64,000 nucleotides of DNA, taken from assembly GCF_013155125.1 (NCBI RefSeq), contig NZ_CP053564.1:4099501-4163500 (forward strand), given 5' to 3'. The stretch is from Pseudonocardia broussonetiae (GTDB lineage: Bacteria > Actinomycetota > Actinomycetes > Mycobacteriales > Pseudonocardiaceae). The notes beneath the pieces are model-generated. The model did no database searches and was not told where the DNA came from. It saw only the letters and a program-made list of their open reading frames with translations. Made by a program: the position numbers and the translations under genes. Shown here one piece after another: positions 1-7,886 of the stretch. Numbering within the stretch: position 1 is the first letter of the stretch; every line of letters starts with the position of its first letter.

Positions 1-1065
1 GGCGGGTGCGCGGAGAAGCTCGCGGACGACCTCGGGGGCGACCAGGTCGGGCTCACCGCCACCTACTGGCTGGAGCCCCACGAGCACGTCCGCACCACGT
101 CCGAACCGGTGACCATCCGCTTCGTCGGCCAGCGGGTCGGGGCCACCGGCCAGGACCCGCGCGACCGATTCGACCGCACCGAGCAGGTGGAAGGGCTCCC
201 GCCGGACAGCGGACGAGTCTCGATCACCACCAAGGTGGTGGGCGTCAACGCGGGGCAGTGGCAGGTCGTCGCCGCCCCCGTCGCGGGAGTCACCGGTGCG
301 ACCGACAGCCGGCCGGGGCCGCCGGTGCGGCGGGTGACGACCCGGACCCGGCCGGCGCCGTTGCTGCACGGCCCGGGCGTGCGCGAGACGGCGTGGCCGG
401 CGCTGGTCCTGCTCGGCGTGCTCGTCGCCCTGGTGACCCAGGCACTGCTGTTGCAGCAGTCGGTGGGCGCGTGGGCCGGGGCGATGACCGTCTCGGTGGT
501 CGCGGTCGCGGTCGGCTACCTGGCGGCCAAGCTCTGGTACCTGGCGCTGCACCGGCAGAGCCTGCGGAAGTTCATTCCCGCCGGCACGTGCATCCAGGGG
601 TTCCTCCTCGGCGGCTTCGGGACCCTCGCGGTCGGCTCCCTGGTGACCGGGGCGCCGGTCGGGCTGCTTCTCGACGCCACCGCCCCCGGGGTGTTCCTCG
701 CGATGGCGATCGGCCGTCCCGGATGCTTCCTGGGTGGCTGCTGCGTCGGGCGGCCCACCTCGTCGCGGTGGGGCCTCTGGTCATCGGACCGCCGCATCGG
801 CGTGCGCAGGATCCCGGTCCAGCTCCTGGAGGCCGTGATGGCGCTCGCGATCGGGACCGGGACCCTGGCGCTGTTCCTCGCAGGGCCGCTCCCGCTACCC
901 GGCGCGCTGTTCGTCGGGGCCGTCACCGCCTACACGGTCGGGCGTCAGCTGCTCTTCCCGCTGCGGCGGGAGCCTCGCCGGACCTCGGCCGGGCGACTGC
1001 TCACACTCGCAGCGGCCGGCCTAGTCGTCGTCGCCGCGGTGTTGGCTCCCGTACTCACCCCATAG
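1..1065 (+). CDS. Lgt-like prolipoprotein diacylglyceryl transferase family membrane protein, 5' partial
   Basis: The frame is open from base 1, so the start lies outside the window; stop TAG at 1063. About 120 residues of soluble sequence precede roughly six to seven hydrophobic segments. The key signature, GRPGCFLGGCCVGRPT followed by WGLW and then PVQLLEA, matches the Lgt-family pattern (GRxGCFxxGCCxGRPT ... PxQLYE). Lgt transfers diacylglycerol from phosphatidylglycerol to the lipobox Cys of prelipoproteins at the membrane. The soluble N-terminal part is not a normal Lgt feature, so this may be a divergent relative with another acceptor. The gene converges on the leftward CcdA-like gene. 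An LspA and an Lnt homologue lie further along the window, so all three lipoprotein-maturation activities may be present. Family assignment is fairly safe; substrate is inference. Confidence 0.7.
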   Translation, partial: GGCAEKLADDLGGDQVGLTATYWLEPHEHVRTTSEPVTIRFVGQRVGATGQDPRDRFDRTEQVEGLPPDSGRVSITTKVVGVNAGQWQVVAAPVAGVTGATDSRPGPPVRRVTTRTRPAPLLHGPGVRETAWPALVLLGVLVALVTQALLLQQSVGAWAGAMTVSVVAVAVGYLAAKLWYLALHRQSLRKFIPAGTCIQGFLLGGFGTLAVGSLVTGAPVGLLLDATAPGVFLAMAIGRPGCFLGGCCVGRPTSSRWGLWSSDRRIGVRRIPVQLLEAVMALAIGTGTLALFLAGPLPLPGALFVGAVTAYTVGRQLLFPLRREPRRTSAGRLLTLAAAGLVVVAAVLAPVLTP

Positions 1066-1161
1066 CTCGCCGTCGCACCAGGACAGGCCGACCTCGAAGA
1101 TATCGAGACCCGGCAGACCCGAGGGAGGAGCGAGTCGCTGGTCTGCTCATGATCCTGCTGA

Positions 1162-2055
1162 TCATGGCACTGCTCGGTCACACTCGGCGGAGGCGGTGGG
1201 AGCGGGCGGGCAGCAATCGAGACCGGCGGTATCGGCGGGTCGGCGGCGGGTGAGCAGGACCGCGACGGCGGTGGCCAGGGCAAGAGCGAGGGCGGTGAGC
1301 GCGACGGCGGCCAGGTTGGTGCTGATCCAGGTGGCGACCTGCGCGGAGAGCGCGGCGACGCCACCGTCGGAGGGCCGGTCGGCGCCCAGCAGCGGGGGCA
1401 GCCAGTAGTAGAGGAGGTAGCCACCGGACAGTGCGAGCAGCGCGCCGGCGATACGCCCGGCGTAGGGGGCGACCCTGCGCATGGTGCGGGCGAGGGCGGT
1501 GCTGGTCGCGGCGGCGAGCAGGGCGAGGGTGATCAACAGCAGGGCGGACCCGGCGGCGTAGGCGGCGAACACGGCGAGCACCCCGATCCAGGTGGTCGCG
1601 GCGGCCTGGGTGACCACCGCGAGCAGCACCGCGAGGGTGCAGGAGGCCGACGCGATCGCGTAGCCGGCGCCGAACCCGATGAGCCCGCGGGTGCTGGTCG
1701 CCTGTTGGGTGTCGGGTTGGCGGGCGCCGATCCGGAGGGTGGGGTGCCAGCCGGCGAGCATCGCGATCCCGACCAGGGCGAGCACGCCACCGAGCGCGGC
1801 GGCCAGCCAGGGGACCACGGTGATGACCGAGCGGACCCCGACGGTGAGTAGCAGCCCGATGACGGTGAAGGTGGCGGTGAACCCGGCGGTCAGGGCCAGG
1901 CCGGCGCGGAGCCCACCGGTCAGCCGCTCGACCAGCCCGGTTCCCCGGGTGTTGCCGGTGGTGGCGGTCAGGACGGCGGGGAGCAGCCCGAACCCGCAGG
2001 GGTTGACCGGGGCGAGCAGCCCGGCGCCGAAGGCCAGCACGAGCAGCCCGGTCAC
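1162..2055 (-). CDS. CcdA/DsbD-type transmembrane protein of the mercury locus
   Basis: 297-residue polytopic membrane protein. The first helix carries the CcdA/DsbD signature NPCGFGLLPAV and a second cysteine sits in a later helix (ASASCTLAV). Such proteins pass electrons across the membrane to periplasmic thioredoxin-like partners, and some family members act in metal uptake. The tail ends with a CC motif (DCCPPAP), a possible mercury-binding site also seen at the tail of the small transporter at 2707. The ATG overlaps the stop of the thioredoxin-like gene upstream (ATGA), so the two are translationally coupled. It is the last gene of the leftward mer arm. I infer a role in mercury import or in keeping partner thiols reduced. 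Confidence 0.8.
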   Translation of the reverse strand: MTGLLVLAFGAGLLAPVNPCGFGLLPAVLTATTGNTRGTGLVERLTGGLRAGLALTAGFTATFTVIGLLLTVGVRSVITVVPWLAAALGGVLALVGIAMLAGWHPTLRIGARQPDTQQATSTRGLIGFGAGYAIASASCTLAVLLAVVTQAAATTWIGVLAVFAAYAAGSALLLITLALLAAATSTALARTMRRVAPYAGRIAGALLALSGGYLLYYWLPPLLGADRPSDGGVAALSAQVATWISTNLAAVALTALALALATAVAVLLTRRRPADTAGLDCCPPAPTASAECDRAVP

Positions 2056-2609
2056 CGGGCGCCGGCCTCGGTGAGCGCGGTCTCGATCTGCTCCGTGGTG
2101 GGCTTGTAGCCGCGGAAGACCTCGTTGCCGGTGGCGTCGAGCACGACGGCGACGCCGATCTGGGTGATCTGGTAGCCGCTGAGCAGCCTGCTGTCGGTGT
2201 CGATGGCGTAGGGCAGGTCGGTGGCCTGGTTGGTGTCCAGGAAGCCGCGGATGTCCTCGACGGTCTCGTTGGGGTCGAGGTCGACGGCGGCGAAGTTCGC
2301 GCCCGGGGTGGTCTGCTGGAGCTGGGCGAGGGCCTGGGCGTCAGGTCCGCAGGTGCCGCAGTTGACGGTGAAGAAGTACACGACGCTGGGCTTCCCGCCG
2401 GGCATCTCGACCTGCTGCCCGGACAGCGTGGTGGCGGTGAACTCCACCCCGGTGCTCGAGCCTGCGGTCGCGGTCGGGTTCGTTGCGGGGGAGAGCGCGG
2501 TGTAGGCCACGGCGAGCACCGCGATCACCGCGAGGCCGATCCCGGCCAGTAGCGGCCAGCGCCGCTTCGGGGGCCGGGGGGATCGCGGACGGGTGGTGGA
2601 CTCAGACAC
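2052..2609 (-). CDS. membrane-anchored thioredoxin-like protein (CGTC)
   Basis: The start chosen is GTG at 2609, preceded by CAGGAG seven bases upstream; an in-frame ATG at 2651 lacks a ribosome site. The protein has one N-terminal membrane helix after a basic stretch, then a TlpA/ResA-like thioredoxin fold with the active site CGTC in YFFTVNCGTCGPDAQ and a cis-Pro region (TQIGVAVVLD) in which the usual Pro is replaced. It should face the outside. Overlap with the downstream CcdA-like gene points to the pair working as reductant relay and thiol protein. In a mer operon it may stand in for a periplasmic mercury-binding protein such as MerP, which is not seen here; that is inference. Confidence 0.8.
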   Translation of the reverse strand: MSESTTRPRSPRPPKRRWPLLAGIGLAVIAVLAVAYTALSPATNPTATAGSSTGVEFTATTLSGQQVEMPGGKPSVVYFFTVNCGTCGPDAQALAQLQQTTPGANFAAVDLDPNETVEDIRGFLDTNQATDLPYAIDTDSRLLSGYQITQIGVAVVLDATGNEVFRGYKPTTEQIETALTEAGAR

Positions 2610-2706
2610 CTGAATGCTCCTGATGGTCGGTGATAGGGAGGGTTTCGGCACGGTTCAGCGGCCGGGCGGGCACGGGAGGCACGTCCGGTGTGCTGGCGTG
2701 CTGGTC

Positions 2707-3009
2707 TCAGCGTGTGCGGGCGGCGGGCGCGGGGGGCGACTGGCCGGCGTCGGGTGCGGGCGGGCAGCAGAGCTCACCGTCGGCACCACCCGAGGCGGCG
2801 GCGCGGTGGCGTAACCGCAGGCCCACGGCACCGAGGGCGAGCAGCATTGCGGCCCCGATCAGCCAGGGGTTGAGCAGCCAGGACCCGAGCATGCCGAGCG
2901 CGCCGGCGGCGAGCAGCGCGGGTCCGGCGCAGCACAGCACCGCCAGCCCGCCGAGCGCGGCGATACCGAGGGAATCCCGCATCGAGTGTCGGGTGGGATC
3001 AGTGGACAT
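2707..3009 (-). CDS. small mercuric transport protein, MerT/MerC-like
   Basis: 100 residues with two predicted membrane helices. The first contains adjacent cysteines (GLAVLCCAGPALL), the hallmark of MerT/MerC-type Hg(II) importers, where the intramembrane CC pair takes Hg from the periplasmic side. A second CC pair lies in the tail (ELCCPPAPDAG) and could hand the metal to MerA. ATG at 3009 follows GGAAAGGA, rather far upstream. It lies between the ArsR-type repressor (22 bp upstream) and the thioredoxin/CcdA pair, consistent with one leftward transcript. Assignment to MerT versus MerC cannot be made by eye. Confidence 0.75.
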   Translation of the reverse strand: MSTDPTRHSMRDSLGIAALGGLAVLCCAGPALLAAGALGMLGSWLLNPWLIGAAMLLALGAVGLRLRHRAAASGGADGELCCPPAPDAGQSPPAPAARTR

Positions 3010-3031
3010 GGTGGGGAGGTTTCCTTTCCGG

Positions 3032-3427
3032 TCAGGGGCGGGGTGTGATGCGCTCGCAGGCGGCCAGCGCGACGCAGTTGTCCGCGGCCAGGGACCGGGC
3101 CAGCACGACCAGGTCGGCCACCCGCGGGTCCACCACCCGGTAGTGGGAGTAGCGGCCGTCGCGCCGCGCCGCGACGTAGCCGCAGTCGGCCAGGCACGCC
3201 AGATGGACCGACACTCGGCCCTGGGACAGTCCGACGTGGGTGACGCACTCGCTGACGGTGTGCTCGCCCGCGAGCAGGAACTCCAGCAGTCGCAGCCGGG
3301 TCGGGTCGCCCAGCGCGCGGAAGAACTTCGCGACCATCTGCACCTGTTCGCCGCCCTCTCCGAGCAACGGCGACTCCGCAGCTGTCGTGGTGCCCGGCCG
3401 GGCGGTCGTGCCCGATCTACCAGTCAT
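3032..3427 (-). CDS. merR: ArsR/SmtB-family mercury-responsive repressor
   Basis: 131 residues from ATG 3427, which is preceded by GGAGG eight bases upstream. The winged-helix core reads FFRALGDPTRLRLLEF and LSQGRVSVHLACLADCGYV, typical of ArsR repressors. Cysteines in the recognition-helix region (HLACLADC) and the C-terminal half (ADNCVALAAC) are candidate Hg ligands. Actinomycete mer operons are known to use an ArsR-type MerR instead of the Gram-negative MerR family. It is divergent from merA across a 195-bp intergenic region with an inverted repeat, so it probably represses both arms and is released by Hg(II). Confidence 0.85.
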   Translation of the reverse strand: MTGRSGTTARPGTTTAAESPLLGEGGEQVQMVAKFFRALGDPTRLRLLEFLLAGEHTVSECVTHVGLSQGRVSVHLACLADCGYVAARRDGRYSHYRVVDPRVADLVVLARSLAADNCVALAACERITPRP

Positions 3428-3456
3428 GTGTCGGTCCTCCACGTCGATGCATCCGC

Positions 3457-3490
3457 TTTGACGAATGTCAGGACGCTAACATACATTCGG
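3457..3490. promoter_or_regulatory. divergent merR/merA promoter with candidate repressor operator
   Basis: A perfect inverted repeat CGAATGT (3462-3468) / ACATTCG (3483-3489), spaced by 14 bp, lies between the two divergent mer arms. It overlaps a plausible rightward promoter: TTGACG at 3458-3463 and TACATT at 3482-3487 with an 18-bp spacer. Placement over the promoter is what an ArsR-type repressor operator would look like. The stretch from 3490 to merA at 3623 holds no gene I can support. Confidence 0.6.
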
Positions 3491-3622
3491 CAAAACGGAT
3501 TGGATGGTTCGGGGTCGGGTACCCGCCTCGACAGCAGCCCGCCGACCACCGCGACCCCCCGTCCGCCGACCGCCTGGGCTCCACCGCATGGGCTCCACCG
3601 CACGAACTGCAGGAGGTCCCAC

Positions 3623-5011
3623 GTGAACGACACCCCACTGCTCGACCTGGCCGTGATCGGTTCCGGTGGCGCGGCGATGGCCGCGGCCATCGCCGCGCGC
3701 CAGGCCGGGAAGACCGTCGTGCTCATCGAGCAGGCCACGCTGGGCGGGACCTGCGTCAACGTCGGCTGCGTGCCGTCCAAGACGCTGCTGGCCGCGGCCG
3801 GGGCCCGCCACGCTGCGCTGAACAATTCGTTCCCCGGTGCCCCGACCTCGGCCGGCCCGGTGGACCTGGCCGCGCTCGTCGAGCAGAAGGACGAGCTGGT
3901 CGGACGGCTGCGCCAGGGTAAGTACGCGGCCGTCGCCGACGCGCACGGGTTCGAGGTCCGGCCCGGGCGTGCCCGGTTCACCGGCCCCGACACCCTCGAG
4001 GTCGACGGGGCACCGCTGCCCGCGCATGCGTACCTGATCGCGACCGGCGCGGAGCCCGCCCGCCCGGACCTGCCCGGCCTCGACGAGATCGACTGGTTGA
4101 CCTCGACTACCGCCATGGAGCAGACCGAGGTGCCCGAGTCGTTAGTAGTGATCGGCGGCGGCTACGTCGGGATGGAACAGGCGCAGCTGTTCGCCCATCT
4201 CGGCGCCCGGGTCACCCTGATCGGGCGCCTCGCCCCGGCCGCCGAGCCGGAGGTCGCCGGCGCGCTGCGCGCCGTGTTCGCCGACGACGGGATCACCGTG
4301 ATCGAGGACCGCGGCGTCGCGGTCGAGACCGTGAACGGCCAGGTCGACGTGGTCACCCGCAGCGGACGGCGGGCGAGCGGCGCCCGGTTGCTGGTGGCGA
4401 CCGGGCGCACCCCGCGCACCGCCGCGCTGGACCTGGACGCGGCCGGGGTGAAGACCGACGACCACGGCTTCGTCGTGGTCGACGCCCAGCAGGCCACTTC
4501 CAACCCGCGGATCTACGCCGCCGGTGACGTGTCCGGGGCCCCGCAGTACGTCTACGTCGCCGCCGCGACCGGGCGGGTGGCCGCGCTCAACGCCACCGGC
4601 GCCGCCGGCGCCCGCCCGGCGACGGTCGACTACACCGGGATGCCCGGGGTGGTGTTCACCCGCCCGCAGCTCGGCACGGCCGGGCTCACCGAGGCCCAGG
4701 CGCTGGCCGCCGGGTATCGCTGCGAGTGCCGGGTGCTGGGCCTGTCCGATGTGCCCCGCGCGCTGGCCAACCGCGACACCCGCGGCGTGGTCAAGCTGGT
4801 CGCCGACGCCGACACCGGCAGGTTGCTCGGGGTGCACGCCGCGGCCGACGCGGCCGGGGAGATCATGCTCGCCGCCACCTACGCGATCAAGGCGGGCATG
4901 ACCGTCGACGAGATCGCCGACACCTGGGCGCCGTATCTGACGATGGCCGAGAGCCTGCGCATCGCGGCCGGGTTGTTCCGCAACGAGATGCCCACCTCCT
5001 GCTGCGCCTGA
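3623..5011 (+). CDS. merA: mercuric reductase
   Basis: Start is GTG 3623, preceded by AGGAGG. The 462-residue product is a class I flavoprotein disulfide oxidoreductase: N-terminal FAD-binding motif VIGSGGAAMAAAIAA, redox-active GGTCVNVGCVPSK, NAD(P)-binding VVIGGGYVGMEQAQ, second FAD motif IYAAGDVSG, and the C-terminal dimerisation domain ending in MPTSCCA, the vicinal Cys pair that receives Hg(II) from the partner subunit. It reduces Hg(II) to volatile Hg(0) with NADPH in the cytoplasm. The optional N-terminal HMA (MerP-like) domain is absent, the short form. It is followed by merB 63 bp downstream. Regulation by the divergent ArsR-type repressor is likely. Confidence 0.97.
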   Translation: MNDTPLLDLAVIGSGGAAMAAAIAARQAGKTVVLIEQATLGGTCVNVGCVPSKTLLAAAGARHAALNNSFPGAPTSAGPVDLAALVEQKDELVGRLRQGKYAAVADAHGFEVRPGRARFTGPDTLEVDGAPLPAHAYLIATGAEPARPDLPGLDEIDWLTSTTAMEQTEVPESLVVIGGGYVGMEQAQLFAHLGARVTLIGRLAPAAEPEVAGALRAVFADDGITVIEDRGVAVETVNGQVDVVTRSGRRASGARLLVATGRTPRTAALDLDAAGVKTDDHGFVVVDAQQATSNPRIYAAGDVSGAPQYVYVAAATGRVAALNATGAAGARPATVDYTGMPGVVFTRPQLGTAGLTEAQALAAGYRCECRVLGLSDVPRALANRDTRGVVKLVADADTGRLLGVHAAADAAGEIMLAATYAIKAGMTVDEIADTWAPYLTMAESLRIAAGLFRNEMPTSCCA

Positions 5012-5074
5012 ACCCACAGCGCCTGAACCCGCAGCCCACCGCTTGCTCGATCTCCAAGAAGGGACGTTGCTGTC

Positions 5075-5725
5075 GTGAGCATCGACGCCGACCACCTCGC
5101 CACCAGGCTCGGCGAGACCATCAGCTCCACCCCCGGGGCAGGTGGCGACGCGATGGGCTGGCTGTGGCCGGCGCTGCTGCGCGAGCTCGCCCGCGGCCGC
5201 CCGGTCACCGTCGAGGACCTCACCCGCGTGACCGGCCGCAGCGCCACCGAGGTGCGTGACGGGCTGGGCGGGTTGTCGGACACCGAGTACGACGAGACCG
5301 GCGCGGTGCTCGGGCACGGGATCACGCTGCGCGAGACCCCGCACCGGTTCACCGTGGACGGCCAGGTGCTCTACACGTGGTGCGCGCTGGACACCCTGAT
5401 CTTCCCCACCGTCCTGGACCGGCCCGCACACGTCGTCTCGCCCACCCCGGGCAACGGTGAGCCGGTAACCCTGTCGGTCGATCCCGCCGCCGGGGTCACC
5501 GCGCTCGACCCGGCGACCGCGGTGGTGTCGGTCCTGGTCCCCGACGGCGGGTCGAGTGTGCGGGCGTCGTTCTGCGACCAGGTGCACTTCTTCGCCACCC
5601 CCGCCGCCGCCCAGGACTGGCTCGTCGAGCACCCCGGCGGCACCGTGCTGAGCGTCGCCGACGCCTTCGACCTGGGTCGGCGCCTGGCCCACGACCTGGT
5701 CGCCGGCCGACCCGGCTGCTGCTGA
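5075..5725 (+). CDS. merB: alkylmercury (organomercurial) lyase
   Basis: 216 residues from GTG 5075 (AAGGGA about ten bases upstream). The catalytic set of MerB is visible: first Cys in YTWCALDTLIF, with the Asp three residues later, and second Cys in SFCDQVHFF. MerB protonates the carbon-mercury bond and delivers Hg(II) to MerA. The N-terminal third is the usual winged-helix-like domain. An extra CC at the C-terminus (RPGCC) is a plausible hand-over site and echoes the CC tails elsewhere in this locus. Together with merA it makes this a broad-spectrum mercury-resistance locus. Confidence 0.97.
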   Translation: MSIDADHLATRLGETISSTPGAGGDAMGWLWPALLRELARGRPVTVEDLTRVTGRSATEVRDGLGGLSDTEYDETGAVLGHGITLRETPHRFTVDGQVLYTWCALDTLIFPTVLDRPAHVVSPTPGNGEPVTLSVDPAAGVTALDPATAVVSVLVPDGGSSVRASFCDQVHFFATPAAAQDWLVEHPGGTVLSVADAFDLGRRLAHDLVAGRPGCC

Positions 5726-5745
5726 CCCGACGGAACAGGAGAACC

Positions 5746-5985
5746 GTGTCCGCCTACACCCCCGCCGCGGTCGGCGAGGACCTCGCCGTGGCCACGCTGG
5801 CTGGCTACCTGGGCACCAAGGCCATGGAACCGGTCAGTACGAAACTCTACGAACTCGAATCCGAGGTCGACCGAGCCCGGGAGGACACCGCCCGCCCGGG
5901 ACCACCCGACCGGATCGCCGCCGAGAAGTTGACCCCGTGTCGAGCCCCTCCACCCGACGGGGCCCGTCTGCCAACCCCGCGGTGA
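5746..5985 (+). pseudogene. truncated small protein behind merB, probable remnant
   Basis: GTG 5746 follows GGAACAGGAGAACC directly after merB. The first 50 residues (LAGYLGTKAMEPVSTKLYE, then an acidic DRAREDTARPGPP stretch) look like the amino end of a longer membrane protein; from about base 5930 the frame runs into low-complexity proline/arginine sequence and stops at 5983, consistent with an internal deletion. I do not recognise the full family with certainty. It may still be translated and couple to the next short frame. Confidence 0.4.
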
Positions 5986-6083
5986 CCGCGACCGGCTCGA
6001 CCGCGGCCCCGCAGGTGCGTAACCTGTGCTCCTTCCTGGAGCTGCGCGGCTCCACCCGCGACGAAGCGGGCGTGGCGCAGTGA
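5937..6083 (+). CDS. short unknown frame coupled to the ferredoxin gene
   Basis: 48 residues from GTG 5937, overlapping the previous frame and ending at TGA 6081, which overlaps the GTG of the ferredoxin gene at 6080. The peptide contains a stretch PQVRNLCSFLELRGS followed by a charged tail. No family is recognised. It could be the C-terminal remainder of the broken gene that begins at 5746, read in a second frame, or a translational-coupling frame. Confidence 0.3.
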   Translation: MSSPSTRRGPSANPAVTATGSTAAPQVRNLCSFLELRGSTRDEAGVAQ

Positions 6084-6400
6084 CCTACGTGATTGCGCAA
6101 CCGTGCGTGGACGTGATGGACAGGTCGTGCATCGAGGAGTGCCCGGTGGACTGCATCTACGAGGGCGGGCGGATGCTCTACATCCAGCCGGACGAGTGTG
6201 TGGACTGTGGCGCCTGCGAACCGGTGTGCCCGGTGGAGGCCATCTACTACGAGGACGACCTACCGCAGCAATGGTCGGACTACACCCGGGTGAACGCGGA
6301 GTTCTTCACCGGTCTGGGCTCGCCGGGCGGTGCCGCCAAGACCGGCCCCCTTGCTGTCGATCATCCAGTGGTCGCGGCTTTGCCCCCGCAGCCGGCGTAG
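6080..6400 (+). CDS. fdxA: 7Fe ferredoxin (3Fe-4S/4Fe-4S), FdxA-like
   Basis: 106 residues from GTG 6080. Two cluster-binding segments are visible: CVDVMDRSCIEECPVDC near the N-terminus and CVDCGACEPVCPVEA around residue 38-52, followed by the acidic YYEDDLP and the FdxA-type tail with FFTGLGSPGG. These are the features of the actinobacterial 7Fe ferredoxin, a soluble low-potential electron carrier. Within a mer locus it could supply electrons to a reductase, but no partner oxidoreductase lies next to it. The preceding stop overlaps its start, so it is translated as part of the merA-merB transcript. Confidence 0.9.
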   Translation: MTYVIAQPCVDVMDRSCIEECPVDCIYEGGRMLYIQPDECVDCGACEPVCPVEAIYYEDDLPQQWSDYTRVNAEFFTGLGSPGGAAKTGPLAVDHPVVAALPPQPA

Positions 6401-6466
6401 CCGGCGCACCCCCACCACCACGATCCGGGTCACGCTCTCCTGCGGGACCCCTGAACCCCCCGGGAA

Positions 6467-7459
6467 ATGTGCAGCGTGTGCGTGTCACGAGTGGAGTGGC
6501 TCGAACGCCACCAGATCGTCATCTACCTCGCCGCCCTGGTCCTGGGAGCGGTCGCCGGGCTGGTCCTGCCGGGGGGCGCGTCGGCTCTGGAACTGGCGAT
6601 CTACCCGGTGCTGGGGGCGTTGCTGTACGCGACGTTCCTGCAGGTGCCGTTCACGGCGCTGACCCGCGCCTTTCGCGACGTGCGGTTCCTCAGCGCCACG
6701 ATGGTGCTCAACTTCGTCGTCGTGCCGGTGGTGGTGGCCGCCGCGGCGATCGCGCTGATCCCGCTACCGCAGGCGGTGCTCCTGGGTGTCCTGCTGGTGC
6801 TGCTGACCCCCTGCATCGACTACGTGATCGTGTTCTCCGGGCTGGCCGGCGGCGCCCACCAGCGGCTCCTGGCCGCGGCCCCGCTGCTGATGCTGGCCCA
6901 GATGGTGGCCCTGCCGTTGTTGCTGGCGCTGTTCATGGGGCCGGGCTTGGCCGACATCGTGGAGATCGGCCCGTTCCTGGAGGCCTTCCTGATCCTCATC
7001 GTGTTGCCCCTGGGGTTGGCGTGGGCCACCGAGACCTTCGCCGCCCGGCATCGCTCCGGCGAGCGGATCACCTCCGTGATGAACGCTGCGATGGTGCCGT
7101 TGATGGCCGTGACCCTGTTCGTCGTGGTCGCCGGCCAGTTCCCCAAGATCGAAGACCAGGTCGGCGCGGTCGTAAGCGTGGTACCGCTCTACGTGGCGTT
7201 CCTTGTGGTCATGGCCGGTCTCGGTCTGCTGCTTGCCCGGGTGTTCCGACTCGACGTCCCCTCCTCCCGGGCCCTGATCTTCAGCGGGGCCACCCGCAAC
7301 TCCCTCGTCGTGCTCCCCCTGGCGCTCGCCTTGCCCGAGGCCTACGCCATCACCCCGGTCATCGTGGTCACCCAAACCCTGGTCGAGCTCATCGGCATGG
7401 TCATCTACGTGCGGGCCGTCCCGTGGCTGGTCCCTGCGCAGGCACGGTCGATTCGCTAA
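6467..7459 (+). CDS. bile acid:sodium symporter / Acr3-like exporter family protein
   Basis: Up to 330 residues with about ten hydrophobic segments. The repeated-inverted BASS/Acr3 architecture is suggested by FVVVPVVVAA, LLTPCIDYVIVFSGLAGG and the late segment SGATRNSLVVLPLALALP, which resembles the conserved region of arsenite exporters (ArsB/Acr3). The Cys in LTPCIDYV matches the position of the functionally important Cys in Acr3 proteins. ATG 6467 lacks a clear ribosome site; GTG codons just downstream are alternatives. Substrate could be arsenite or an organic anion. Its 3' end overlaps the opposite-strand MerR gene by 59 bp. Confidence 0.7.
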   Translation: MCSVCVSRVEWLERHQIVIYLAALVLGAVAGLVLPGGASALELAIYPVLGALLYATFLQVPFTALTRAFRDVRFLSATMVLNFVVVPVVVAAAAIALIPLPQAVLLGVLLVLLTPCIDYVIVFSGLAGGAHQRLLAAAPLLMLAQMVALPLLLALFMGPGLADIVEIGPFLEAFLILIVLPLGLAWATETFAARHRSGERITSVMNAAMVPLMAVTLFVVVAGQFPKIEDQVGAVVSVVPLYVAFLVVMAGLGLLLARVFRLDVPSSRALIFSGATRNSLVVLPLALALPEAYAITPVIVVTQTLVELIGMVIYVRAVPWLVPAQARSIR

Positions 7460-7886
7460 TCGGCACGTCAACGGGGTGGGCGAGGGCGCGGAAGGGGATC
7501 GGGCACGCCGGCGCGCACGAGCAGGTGTCCAGGTCGGTGCATCCGGCGTCGAGGACGTCGAGCAGCGTGGCCCGGACCGCGGTCAGGTCGGCGATCTTCG
7601 CGTCGACGTCGGCGAGCTTGGCTTGCGCGGCCGCGCGCAGTCCCGGTCGCGGGCCGCGGTGCGACCCGAGGTCGAGCAGGGCGGCGATCTCGTCGAGGGT
7701 GAACCCGAGCTGCTGCACGGCCTTGATGGTCCGCAGCACCCGCAGCGCGTCCGGGCCGTACTCGCGGTGCCCGCCCAGTGAGCGATGCGGATCAGGGAGC
7801 AGGCCGCGGCGCTCGTAGTAGCGCAGGGTCTGCACGTTCACCCCGGCCGCGCCGGCCAGCTGTCCCGACCGCAGCGCCCCGGTCAT
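7401..7886 (-). CDS. MerR-family metal-responsive regulator
   Basis: 161 residues from ATG 7886. N-terminal MerR HTH: GQLAGAAGVNVQTLRYYERRGLLP, then the coiled dimerisation helix and a cysteine-rich metal loop CTDLDTCSCAPACP. Four cysteines within that loop suggest binding of a soft metal such as Hg, Cd, Pb or Cu; which one cannot be told. The start overlaps the stop of the upstream thioredoxin fusion (ATGA), so both are on one leftward transcript driven from the MerR-type promoter at 8637-8667. Autoregulation is likely. It is a second regulator type beside the ArsR-type mercury repressor. Confidence 0.85.
   Translation of the reverse strand: MTGALRSGQLAGAAGVNVQTLRYYERRGLLPDPHRSLGGHREYGPDALRVLRTIKAVQQLGFTLDEIAALLDLGSHRGPRPGLRAAAQAKLADVDAKIADLTAVRATLLDVLDAGCTDLDTCSCAPACPIPFRALAHPVDVPISESTVPAQGPATGRPARR

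Noticed and set aside
2630..3622. Long upstream extension of the merA frame
   Set aside because: The frame is open by GC bias only; it covers the opposite-strand repressor and transporter genes, and GTG 3623 has a strong AGGAGG and the expected N-terminal FAD motif.
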